64,000 nucleotides of DNA, from positions 15,521,088 through 15,585,087 of the forward strand of contig NC_069124.1 of assembly GCF_026914265.1 (NCBI RefSeq), in the 5' to 3' direction. This stretch comes from Mya arenaria (Eukaryota > Mollusca > Bivalvia > Myida > Myidae). The translations under genes and the position numbers were made by a program. This document shows, piece by piece, positions 1 through 10,576 of the stretch (its first letter is position 1; every line of letters starts with the position of its first letter). Under the pieces are notes generated by a model, which saw nothing but the letters and a program-made list of their open reading frames with translations, was not told the DNA's origin and made no database searches.

Positions 1-39
1 AGTTAAAATATCCCTCACAAGACACGGTGTTTGTTTCCG

Positions 40-750
40 GGAGGGGGCACCCCCGACCGAACATTCCCCGTAATGTATTTATGTATATTTCACTAGCTCA
101 GGGTCAGTGTTGCTCTATGATCACACAGTTTTAACCTTTTATTTTTTAAGGCAGACTGTGTGGGATGTTTATAGTTTCTAATAATGACTGCATCATTTCT
201 TTGAAAATATTTTGCATTAGGTGCTCTGAATTGTTTCCCTCCGTCTGCAGATAGAGTTGGGATCTATAATCATAGAAGTACTTGGGGTTTACCTATACGT
301 TTATTATTATTTCTTTTATTGATAAGTTTCCTCAAGTTAATGCATACTTTGATAAAATTTACCTTTTACGTTCCATCTTTATTAAGGATTGTCGGGATAA
401 GAGTGAGGTTTGTGCACATAAACTGGTTTAACCCCCCAATAAATTTACATTTTACTTACCGTTCCAACGTGGTACCCAACAATTCTTGATAAACATACCT
501 ATTTTTTTTATAAAGTATATGTATGCACTGTGCTGTTTGTGGACTTTTGCGCTGTTCTTCTATGTTTCCTGTTTGTGATTTTGTGTTCTATGTCTTTGGC
601 GTTTGCCCAGTGCCACTAAACCGGGTTTATGTTTGCTACTGAGCTTGTTTCTGTAGCTTTGTGCATAAATATTACATGGCAGGAAAGAAATGCCTGCCAA
701 ACAATATTCAATTTTTTTATTTATTGGTTGACTATTTGTTTGAGCCACAT
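40..750 (+). repeat. Dispersed repeat A, copy 1 (about 700 bp)
   Basis: This segment has a clear second copy in the same orientation at about 61,290-61,770. Shared blocks include the stretch around GATCACACAGTTTT, the block GGTGCTCTGAATTGT, CTTGGGGTTTACCTATA, and the 3' block CACTAAACCGGGTTTATG with CTTGTTTCTGTAG. Copy 1 carries roughly 130 bp (about 305-430) that copy 2 lacks. Fragments of the 3' block recur at about 20,520-20,590 and 22,638-22,726, so the 3' end spreads on its own, as expected of a SINE or a 3' end of a longer element. No coding capacity is evident and the family was not identified. Confidence 0.7.
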
Positions 751-1639
751 TAAGTCAATCTCCCACAAACTCTGTCACTACCTCAGTCAAAGTGATTTTT
801 AAATAATTAGAACACAATAAATATCATGCCCATCTTAACTGTCAAACTGAGAGTATATATAACAACATATTCATACAGCACCTTTTCCGTGACTTACTCT
901 GCTAAGTGTTGACAAAGGTCAAAATTATATCTGTAATCAAGAACAAATGCATATTAAATAGTGTCCGAAATGTATTCCAAAATCCAACAATGCCTGCCGA
1001 AGAAGCCTAAATACTCACCACCGTGTATGCAAAGTATTTTTCTCCCAAAACTTAAAGGGTCATAATTTCTCTGTGCGTTATTTGCCCACACTGTTCATAT
1101 TATTTTTTTTATAAGTATACTTTGAAATATGTTGATAATTTGTTTTGCATCTAATTTTCTTCTTTTTCCATGTTAATATTTTTACGAAAAGTGCCTAATT
1201 AACGATGACGAAAACTATCGAATGCAGTCTCATCACGCCCTGATGAGATTTTGGTATCCGGCATTCATGCGCTCTATATGATTTATTGACCGAATAATAG
1301 TGGTTTCATTGCATTCACGCATTTTTATGCTAAAGGTGATTGAACTTTCAAAAGAAAGTAAGGCTAATTGTAAACGTGTATACATATAGCCTTAATAAGG
1401 GTCGCCCGATAAAATGACTTCCATTCATAACGACGCACCGTATTTTATAAGTAAGTCAAAAGCTAAACAATTCACCTATTAAGAGGCTTACCCTACTGCA
1501 CTTTTACAATTAATAAGTATTCACAACGACCATCCACATTATGATATGCAAACTGGTGTGCAGAATATAAATTGTAACTCTATTGTATTGCATTACCGTT
1601 TTAAACATAGGCGATAGAACTGAATTAAACATTTAAACC
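751..1639. other. Non-coding stretch, no gene recognised
   Basis: AT-rich sequence between repeat A and the sulfotransferase pseudogene. No exon, RNA gene or clear repeat was recognised. Any promoter of the ancestral sulfotransferase gene would lie here, but no convincing core element was picked out. Confidence 0.4.
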
Positions 1640-2159
1640 ATGGAACAAGTAATCGAGAATCCACCCCGAATTGTTTTTGAGTTAATGGTTTATGAAGGGG
1701 TTGAACTCTTTAAATGTGACATGGAACGAATTTAACACATCGAGATTTTTGACGACGATGTCTTTGTTTGCTCCTTTCCGAGATCAGGTAAGAATGGATG
1801 TTAAATTATTTGTAATCGTTGCTTCGAACGCTTATAAGTGTTTGTTCCCACGATTCCCGTTCATTGGTTCTACAGATAGATACTCACGTTTTCCAGTAAA
1901 ACAAATCAAAATTTCAAAGAGGACTATTTATTTCATTGATTGGTATCCATAAATTGAGACACAAAGAACAATATCAGTTTGAAAATAAAAGAGAATGTAT
2001 AAATGCGATACAATTTGACTATGGGACAACATTAACATAAGAAATGTCGTATTTTATACAAACATTGGATTTCGACACTGCATTGTCGACATATCTGAAC
2101 GTCCCTTGGATTGACGGGGAGCATAAACACGTTCCAACATTTCGAAGTATGTTTCCCTA

Positions 2160-2830
2160 GTTTGTATTTAAGAAATGAATTGCGGGATTGATTTCATTAT
2201 CGGGGTATAAACGCAATATGGGTAAAAGTACGATATGACCTCCAAAGTACGCGTGGAGTCCGAAACGCGTGGATTCCTTCGGACTCCACACACTTTGACC
2301 AGCCAAATTGCGTTCATATCCCCGATTATGACATCAATCCCGCAATACATTACTTATATGTACACCAATAGTGCATCATTTCATTCAAGAATTGTTGAAA
2401 AAATACTTCATTTCATTTAAGAAAACCTTTCTGTTATCCTAACTTACCCATTCTGTAAATATAACGACCCGACTGCAATCAGAAACGTTTAATCAAATGA
2501 CGTCACGATAACGCGGGAAAAGATCAACCACTTGAAATCACTTTTAAACGTAAAATTGAATCACTTATAGCTACGATACATTTGATAAATCATAATTTAA
2601 CACTTTCTATAATGTTTATTTATATTTTACGACACCTGCTGAAACAATACAAACATAAACAAGATAAAAAAATCCGTGTATATTGTTATGCGATGAATTG
2701 CGATCCGAACATATCCGAAGATGATGCGTTTATCGATTGATAAACACAATTCCCCAAAGGCAGTTCATTTAAGGAATGGAAGTTGAGGTGTAAATATTGC
2801 AATTTGTAATCCAATAAATCACCATCTATG
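2160..2830 (+). repeat. Foldback repeat B, copy 1, with a hairpin at 2170-2360
   Basis: The left 190 bases form a long imperfect palindrome: the left arm holds GATTTCATTATCGGGGTATA and the right arm its complement, TCATATCCCCGATTATGACA, with GGAGTCC and GGACTCC near the centre. The rest (about 2360-2830) matches the reverse complement of 6190-6700. Shared blocks include CAACTTCCATTCCTTA, ATCTTCGGA and TACAGAATGGGTAAG read on the opposite strand. It sits in the first intron of the sulfotransferase pseudogene. It is most likely a non-autonomous DNA element; no transposase was seen. Confidence 0.7.
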
Positions 2831-4929
2831 CGATCGCTGGTAAACTACTAACACTAGATATTAACTAATGTATGCCTTTCCGTATACATATCACCACGAT
2901 GTTGTGTATTCATACTGGATGTTATGATTGTTGTTTCTGTTGCCGTATTTTTTTCAAAACTGCATTGCCTTTTCAATCATTTCAGTTTTGCATGAATCTT
3001 TTGACTTCAAGTTTATATGTTTATTTATTTAGAAAATGTACGTTTAAACACATTGTAGGTGTTGATGCCGTTGAAGAGCTAAAACGACCACGAACTGTTA
3101 AATGCCTCTTCCATATGATTTCCTTCCAAATCAGCTTACAGATGGGAAAGGGAAGGTTAAAGTTTTATAATTGTCTTTAATGTATCTAAAATAACATTGT
3201 TCACTCTGAGCGAGCAGTTTTTGACGAAGACGAAATTAACAAAAACAAACAAGGTTTGCAAAAATCTAAAAGTCTAAACTTAGTCTCGGACTCGGTAACT
3301 CAAGGTTTTAGAATGCAAAAAGACACGTTTACACCCACACACTTTATTTTTCTAGATCAGTGTAATACGAGTGAGTGTGCATTTTGTTTGTCTTGTGGCG
3401 TTATGTTTTCTCTTTAAATGTTTGGCTAGCCTATATTTGTATTGATTTAAGAGGTATTTTGATTAACGTTTATGCAACTCAGCTTGTCCCTGTAGGTTAA
3501 ATAAGTTTATTGCAATGCAACTCATTTCACTTTTCGCGGTCTGCTTGTAGACGAAAATATACATATAGCATTCCTGCAAGGTATAATGTGTGTAGGTGCA
3601 GTTTGGCGTCAACGCTCTAAACAAGGTCCATATTTGTATGTTAGACTAATGGGCTTGTCCTGGTAATTGTCATTGTATTACTGGCTCTAATACAAGACTT
3701 GTAAAAATAGATCACGTAAAAGCCAATACAATGTCAGCTGTAACATTTCGTTGATCGTCTTCAGCCTACCAGTTTGAAACTGAGGATTATGACGCGTTGA
3801 ACCGCTCCACAAGCAGAGTTTGATTCAACATAATGCAAAGTAACTTCTGACAATTATCTTGGATGTTTGGTACCTTATTTGTATCAGCATTTACACCCTG
3901 TTTACATTGTATAATACGCCCAGAAATTACTCTGTTTCTATTTCTAAAATGAAATGGTTTCATTGTAGATTGTTTATACTTCTCTGATCAGCTTGACGAA
4001 GGCCAACAACTTTTTGAAAAATACGTTGATGATTTTGCACATGGCAAAGGTATTATAATTTCTTTAGCTTCATTTTAAATAGTTGCTTAATTATTCTCGT
4101 TGATGTTATGAACGTTCATCCGATCGGCAATGTGTTTTGGTATCCTATATCTCTTTGCAGCAAAATAATGTTGGATTCGTCGCTTTAACATTTAATTGCT
4201 GTACAAAATAATCAAAATCTCATTCATATAAAAAATCACGGAAATCACTGTATATTTTGGTTGCTAGACTTGTCTATATAGTTAAAATAGCATTACATTA
4301 TATAATTTATACACCATGCAGACACGCAATTCTACAATTCCAGTTCGGTACGGTTCGTGGGCTGATCATGTCCTTGGTTATTGGAAGAAGCGTGATTGTG
4401 GAAACCTTCTGTTCACTAAATTCTAATTATTTTGTATTGTATGGACTAAAAAGCATTTTTTTTAAAAAAATAAAAATGACATTGTGTAAACAGAAACTTT
4501 TGTACAAGCAAGGAGAAAATTTTGATAAATGATGTTTTGACCCACAAATTGAATTATACCAATGAATCTGATAGACCTATGTAACAAAATTCGCCCATTG
4601 ACGAGTATTCATTCCATTATGTTTGATCATCGCACAATTATTGGTGATCCTTTAGAATAAGCATATTTTTGTATATGATATTTAAGTTCAATGTGTAAAA
4701 GGGACTCGTTTACCTTTCACACGGTCAGACATCTGCAAGAAAATCGTGCGAAAATTGAACAAAATGTGAACTAGGATAAAAAAATCCGCAAAAAATCAAA
4801 CTCTTATAATTATTAAATGTGCGGAAAATGCCTTATCATTGTCTTGCGGTAAAGCGTTCGTCACGAAATTTAACAAGAAGCTATTAAAGTCATCGGATTT
4901 AGAAAAAAATATTAATGAGTATCTGTAAG

Positions 4930-4985
4930 GCGCTGTTGTCGTTGATTTCATTATCGGGGTATATTCGTTAATATAAATGAAATAG
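4930..4985 (+). repeat. Fragment of foldback repeat B
   Basis: GTTGATTTCATTATCGGGGT at about 4941-4960 is nearly identical to the left arm of the hairpin at 2170-2260. The match is short and one-sided, so this is a broken end of the same family. Confidence 0.5.
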
Positions 4986-5539
4986 CAATGGTTAAACAAT
5001 CATTGACAACAACAACATCAAATAAGTGAGCGTGTTCATTCAAACGAAAACATAAACACCAAAATGTCAATAGTAAAACACTTTGTTATAGTACTTGAAC
5101 ATTTAGGAAAAACTCCATTAATGGGTTTGTATATTTTACTGTAGGATTCTCTCGGAAGATGGCGACACATAGATCAGAATATTTGGTCCGTGTCGTTTTT
5201 CCAAGGGCTTGTTAATTTAGTTAATGCATGCTTTATACGGTTTGTATTTTACATTTTGACAATTTCTATTTCAGGATTTTATAAGGCAGTGCAAAATATT
5301 GCAGTCTTTGTAGGCAAGTCCCTAACGAAAGATGATGTCACAAAGATCAGTTAGCACTGTCACATAAGCCAAATGAGGCAAAACCCAACAACAAATGGTA
5401 AATATATCTCCAAATACATGCACACAAGGGAGGGCGTTGGAAAATTCATCAACAAAGGTTTCACATTTTGTTTCATCAAACATTAAATCTATATTCAAGT
5501 TGTACATGCCATGTGCACAAATTACACTTAAAACATCAA

Positions 5540-6185
5540 TTTAAAATATTATTTAATGTTAGGTACGACTGATCTGCTGTAACTTGTAAAAGATTTATCA
5601 TTATACGTCTGTGTTTGGTGAAACGTTTTGGTGTATAAGAATACACAAAATACACATTGTCAATATTTCCAGGCTTGTTGTCTTCGGTGATCTTTTTGTG
5701 GACACGTTTTGCCTTCAGATAGCCGACTGAATAGCAAGGATCTACATACTATGTTTTTGTATGTACATACCTGACAAATACATTGACCAACCAAGACCTG
5801 TACACTTTATTGGGACTTCCATTGAATACTATACTGCATACTGGATATAACATCACGTATTATACTTCTTCTAAAGCTATCAATTTTACATTTTCAAACA
5901 ATAATAAGCACCCTTCATGAAACGAAAACAAGCGTACCATCTTTGTGATTGAAGAATACAACTTAAAACCCAGGTGTATTCTCACAAAACTAGGTTCCTA
6001 GACGACTTTATGGGTATTGTGTTTAAACAGATATATTGATATATTAAAGGCTCATTAAGTGTTGTTTGATGTTATCAAATAAGAAACGATTATGCAACTT
6101 TTAAAAATGTAGAAGTCTAAATCACTCCAAGCAGAATTCGAAGCCCGGTACGTTAGGTTTGCATTCGTTGACCATTTCCATCACA
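5540..6185. other. Non-coding stretch, no gene recognised
   Basis: AT-rich sequence after the last sulfotransferase exon. The final exon expected for that family (C-terminal Arg-Lys-Gly-containing part) was searched for here by eye and not found. Confidence 0.4.
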
Positions 6186-6189
6186 ATAT

Positions 6190-6790
6190 GGTAGACAGAA
6201 TTTTTTTTTTTTTAAACACTTTCAATAACATATATTTACACTACAACTTCCATTCCTTAGATGATGTGCCTTTCGGCAAATGCGAATACTTTCCGATGAA
6301 CGGAACATCTTCGGACATGTTAGGATCGCATAGCAATATACATGAACATTTAATAATAATTATCTTGTTACTATTTGTATTGTGTCAACAGGCACCGAAA
6401 AAACTTCAATCAGCATTTAAGAAAGTATTTATTTATGATATGTTAAGTGTTGTTTTTGTCCAAAATGTTTCAATTGTACGTTTAAAGTGATTTCAAATGG
6501 TTTGTCTTTTCCCGTGTGTTTTTTTTTTAAATTAAATTTGATAAACAGTTTCCGGTTACCGTCTTGTGGTTCTATTTACAGAATGGGTAAGAAAGAATTA
6601 AAGTTAGATTTTCTTAAATGATACGATGTATTTCTAATCTTTCGTGAATGAAACAATAAATTATTGGTTCTTCGGACTCCACAAATTTTAACCAGCCATA
6701 CTGCATTCATACCCCGATAACAACATCATCACCACAACTCGTTCCTTAAACAAGAAAATTGAATAAGGTAATAAAACTAAAACAGTTAAT
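6190..6790 (-). repeat. Foldback repeat B, copy 2 (inverted)
   Basis: Diverged copy of 2160-2830 in the opposite orientation. Shared words include CAACTTCCATTCCTTAGATG, ACATCTTCGGACATGTTAGG, TTTACAGAATGGGTAAG and, at the end, TTCGGACTCCACAAATTTTA followed by CATACCCCGATAAC. Substitutions and small gaps are frequent, suggesting an old insertion. The two copies are opposed across about 3.4 kb that holds four of the five sulfotransferase exons; exon 1 lies outside the pair. Confidence 0.7.
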
Positions 6791-7116
6791 ATTTTAAATA
6801 ACTGGAAACGTTTTTCTCATGTTGGAAAAGACTTGTGTACAGGTATAAGTGATTTTGTACGTTAAATGTTTAAAAAACGATTTTATTGATAACTTAATAC
6901 TTGCGTAGGCTATTTATGACAAAATCAACGAATTAACCATTTTCATACAGTTGGATACTGGATGATTATATGCATTCACGCATCCACGCTGTTCTTAATT
7001 TTGTTATAGGCATAGGTATTAAAACATGGAGTTTCAACTTGTTATCATAATAATATTAATTCGGTAAAACGAAAAGCAGCATCCTCGACAGGCAATGAAA
7101 AATGTCCATTCCTATT

Positions 7117-7195
7117 ATCCCGTATTTGGCGATTTCAGTAGCCAATCAAAACGGCAGAAACTCGTATTAGCCGAATTTTGCGAGTTTGAGCGAAC
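7117..7195 (+). repeat. Short repeat E, copy 1
   Basis: The block TAGCCAATCAAAACGGCAGA, preceded by CGTATTTGGCGA, matches the reverse complement of 55,600-55,645. It is the end of a dispersed element that also carries ACTCGGCC-type words. An open frame runs through it by chance. Confidence 0.5.
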
Positions 7196-7490
7196 AAGCA
7201 TTTCAGGGTTGACATACAGCTGTCCAGCACATTTTAAAAGATATCTTTGCTCCAGCCCTAAGAATGGCCGGATATTCCATCATGGGATTGACAGACTTTA
7301 ACTTTGTATTAACAAATATTATCAACAACCTGCCTTATCCGTCGATGATTTTTCATATTTTATTGTTGGTTTTTAATACAGTATTTTCCTCAATAACGTA
7401 ATAAAATAAGTAAGAACAATCTCGCCATTCTTTAGAACTAACATTTGATTGTAAAGTGACCATGAAATCCTTGAGAAAAGTGGCCATGTA

Positions 7491-7778
7491 TTGCGTATGG
7501 AATTGATAGAACTGGCCATTGACCAAGCAATATTTGTAGTCAGAAAAATGGGGCAATTAAGAACACGACGGACAGGTAGAAGAGAAATACGAAAACGAGA
7601 GACTGCTAGTCGTATCAACGTATCAAGACTAAACAATGTAGAAGACAACGATGAAGAGGAGATGTTAATTGTCACCATAGGTGCATGTAAACATTGCTTG
7701 AGGTTTATCCATAGAAACATTGAACCAGATATGGAAAGCACATCGAGAGGAAAATCAAGACAATTGGAAGTTTTATAA
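7491..7778 (+). CDS. Uncharacterised 95-residue open frame
   Basis: An ATG-started frame is open for 95 codons and is not explained by a repeat I recognise. The product is strongly charged: a basic stretch (GQLRTRRTGRREIRKRETA) is followed by an acidic run (EDNDEEEM) and then a cluster with Cys and His (GACKHCLRF). There is no signal peptide or membrane segment. The opposite strand is also open for much of this length, so chance cannot be excluded. It could be an exon of an unrecognised gene or the N-terminal part of a decayed DNA-transposon protein. No family assignment is made. Confidence 0.25.
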   Translation: MRMELIELAIDQAIFVVRKMGQLRTRRTGRREIRKRETASRINVSRLNNVEDNDEEEMLIVTIGACKHCLRFIHRNIEPDMESTSRGKSRQLEVL

Positions 7779-7779
7779 T

Positions 7780-9060
7780 TATACTATATTACGTATGCTT
7801 AAATGTTAAGTAATGTGAAGTATTTATCAGAATTAATAGACAAGAATGGCTAATGTCATTCGACTGATAAATTGGTGAATGCTTACTAATTTACTTCAAC
7901 CAAGTAGATGTTTATAATTATATTATGTTTATACCATCCCTTTCAATATCTATCAACTGTTTATGTGCAAAACACAAATAAGTTAATTGGATGGTGCATA
8001 TTCAGGTACAGCAAACAACAAAATGCGTAAGCCATACCTCTGCTGTGTGCTCAAACAACCAAATGTAAACACTGTTTAAACAGATAACTTACTAGGCTAT
8101 TGTCATAAATGATGATAAATTTAATTAAATAGATGATTCCTTTCAGAAAAATAATTCCATGCAATAAGACAAAATATAATTTTGAACATTATTTTAGGTA
8201 TAGATAGCATTTTATTGTAATAAGTTACAATATTTATTATGAATTGTTTTTAATTAAATTAAGACATAATTTTTCTTCATAATGATGCAAGAATTAGTAT
8301 ATATTTTCAGTACATTCATTTTGTTTTAATTTGCCAGTAGGTTAATTATTTAAGTTAAAATATAAAGCAATGTTATTAAGAATTAGATATTTTGAATTGC
8401 TAGATAAGAATTATATGGAGATACTTCATGGCGATCTTATTACAACTAACAAATAAAACTACGTACGCCAATTTTCGACGGAAGACACTATGTATTATTT
8501 TTTTCTGAAAATGAACATTTTTTATTTTTACATGATATCTCAAAGCGAATTTGCGGAACAACTCTAAACCGATTGCTTGTGGCTTCTTCAGACGAGATTT
8601 TAATAGGTATAAAATATTTTTCTTATGATTGAATAAACAAAATTGCACACTATGAAATTAAGTCATAGACATAATTTAATAATATAAACATACGTAATGT
8701 AGATATCTGTGTTTATCAAATTGGATTAAAGTGTCATTTTCATAAGCCATCGACATGATTGTAGTTTCACCTTACATACTATAATTACAAATATTATGAA
8801 TATGTCATTATAACATGGGGGGTACAGTGTATTTTGTCAGCAATTATATCGTAAGGTCATGTATTCAAAAGTGATGTCATTGAATGTTTAGAGAAACAAA
8901 AAATGAACGGGTATATTTTCTTCATTTTATATATTCTTCATAGCGTATACTAACTAATAAGAAAAGATGTGTTGTATTTTGATAAATTTCTCATTTGAAA
9001 ACGTTTTGAAAACAAAAAGATGAAGAATCTATGCTAGCATTATATAACCAAATAACCTAT
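7780..9060. other. Non-coding stretch, no gene recognised
   Basis: AT-rich sequence with many short homopolymer runs. I see no exon, RNA gene or repeat that can be supported. Confidence 0.4.
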
Positions 9061-9079
9061 TTGCATGACCAAGTTGTCA

Positions 9080-10350
9080 GTTTTAGAGCTAAGCAACATT
9101 GAATCCTTTTCTGGTTTAAACACTGAAACCTTCCAGCCCAATATAAACGTTCTTGGTTTAACAATGAATTTGAAATTTTAAAGCGTAAATTGAGACTTGG
9201 AAACAAATGTATACAAAACATTACACTGATAAATTCCGTTCATTGTAGTATATGAAACATAAAAATGATTGTTGTATCACGCGTTAAGGTAAAAAGCAGG
9301 TCAATTTTCAATAAAACTGAATAAAAAACTTAGGAACAAGGAAATCGTTGATATAGATATAGATTTTACTTAAGAAGAAATTGTAAAAGCTATAAGTTCA
9401 TTTAAAATGGGTGTTGTTGATGACTTAACGTCAGGAATATTTATTGAGTGCAACGATATCTTTGCAACAATTTGTGTTATTATTTGTATATACTATGTTT
9501 ACCAAAATGACTAGACTAAGTGCATACCTGTACAATTGTTATAAATATAGATAATAATAATGTTTGCAATTATAAAGTTGCAACCCTTACAAGAATATTT
9601 TCTTTATCAGTTTCTATATTGCTGGATCCTCGATTGTGTAAATGAACAGATGGTTTTTATCCTTCTCACAGCTTGTCAATATGTATAATGACAAAAGAAG
9701 TACTGTAGACGGTATTTATGTTTTGTCATATATATTTCGTTTGCAGGTGATACTGTTTGTTGAAAATGTCTGTAAATGTAGTGAAAAACTATGATTTGAG
9801 AAAAAGGAAACAGAAAATAATAGTTGATTTGCACTATGATAGTTATAAAATTGATGTTGTTAAAAAACATACCTATCCAGGCTTTACTCTATCACAACAT
9901 AGAATTATTCGAAAGCACATCAAAGTTATCGGAGCAGACAATGCGTGCTTTGTTCGCTTCTAATAAACCTTTTGATCTTATGCATTAAGACATAAGACTT
10001 AGTGATACACTTAACCAAATTGATTCATTGATATGGTATGGAAAGTCCTACACTTTATTATGGTTCTATAAAGCACAGGATACCAACAGATTCTTAAAAC
10101 AAATTTGATGTGTTCACGCATTGCTGCCGTTTATGGTAATTTGGCAAGATTCCCAAGTCTGTTCATGAGTATACGAACGATTTAGTACTGGTTTAAATCA
10201 TACGATAACATGAGTATTTTATTTTTTGTGAGTTTATGTAAAACTATTTTTTGTATCAATGGAAATGCGTTACGGATATTATTTGCTAGGTTTAGTTACT
10301 CGGAACAAAATCTTAATATAGATGAAGATAAAGGAATAAACACATAAAAA
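9080..10350 (+). mobile_element. Decayed non-LTR retrotransposon (LINE) remnant
   Basis: Three protein-like blocks occur in LINE order on the plus strand. Near 9,150-9,220 the frame reads WFNNEFEILKRKLRLGNKC, the linker between endonuclease and reverse transcriptase. At about 9,370-9,500 it reads EEIVKAISSFKMGVVDDL, the start of the RT domain. At about 9,760-9,960 it reads NVVKNYDLRKRKQKIIVDL and then IDVVKKHTYPGFTLS, corresponding to the K-T-K and Y-L-G-L-T-F motifs after the RT catalytic centre. The catalytic FADD block is missing and the frames are interrupted, so it is an internally deleted dead copy. The clade looks Jockey/CR1-like, but this is by eye only. Confidence 0.6.
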
Positions 10351-10576
10351 TACAATAAATGTAACAAATGATGTAAAAAACAAATTTCTTGTTTTATTAG
10401 TATGTTCTCATTATCGGAAATTACAAATTATATTTCCAAGTATTTTAATCATTTGGCTTATCTGACAAAATTTTACATTTTTCTGTCGTGTAATAGCAAT
10501 AAATATAAGGTCATAGTATTGTTTATCAATTGCTATATATATTATGTATGCTTAGCTTTTCGTAATTTACACGGTT

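Larger units (their letters stand above)
1640..5397 (+). pseudogene. Cytosolic sulfotransferase (SULT-like) pseudogene
   Basis: Five separated blocks match the order of a Sulfotransfer_1 domain. Exon 1 (1640-1787) starts at an ATG and ends FDDDVFVCSFPRS then G, the start of the PAPS 5'-phosphosulfate loop, before GTAAGAA. A block at 3059-3155 reads EELKRPRTVK then, after a one-base shift near 3103, LPYDFLPNQL, the region before the 3'-phosphate site. Exon 3969-4049 reads FSDQLDEGQQLFEKYVDDF. Exon 4344-4423 reads YGSWADHVLGYWKKRD, the typical GSWFDHV motif. Exon 5275-5397 reads AVQNIAVFVGKSLTKDD. In-frame stops lie at 1733 (TAA), 4424 (TAA) and 5352 (TAG), and the exon carrying the rest of the PAPS loop was not found. 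The family transfers sulfate from PAPS to small hydroxyl or amine substrates in the cytosol. As it stands it cannot encode an enzyme. Remaining splice sites are well preserved, so the decay looks fairly recent. Confidence 0.75.

Noticed and set aside
2168-2420. Overlapping frames on both strands
   Set aside because: They are products of the hairpin of repeat B.
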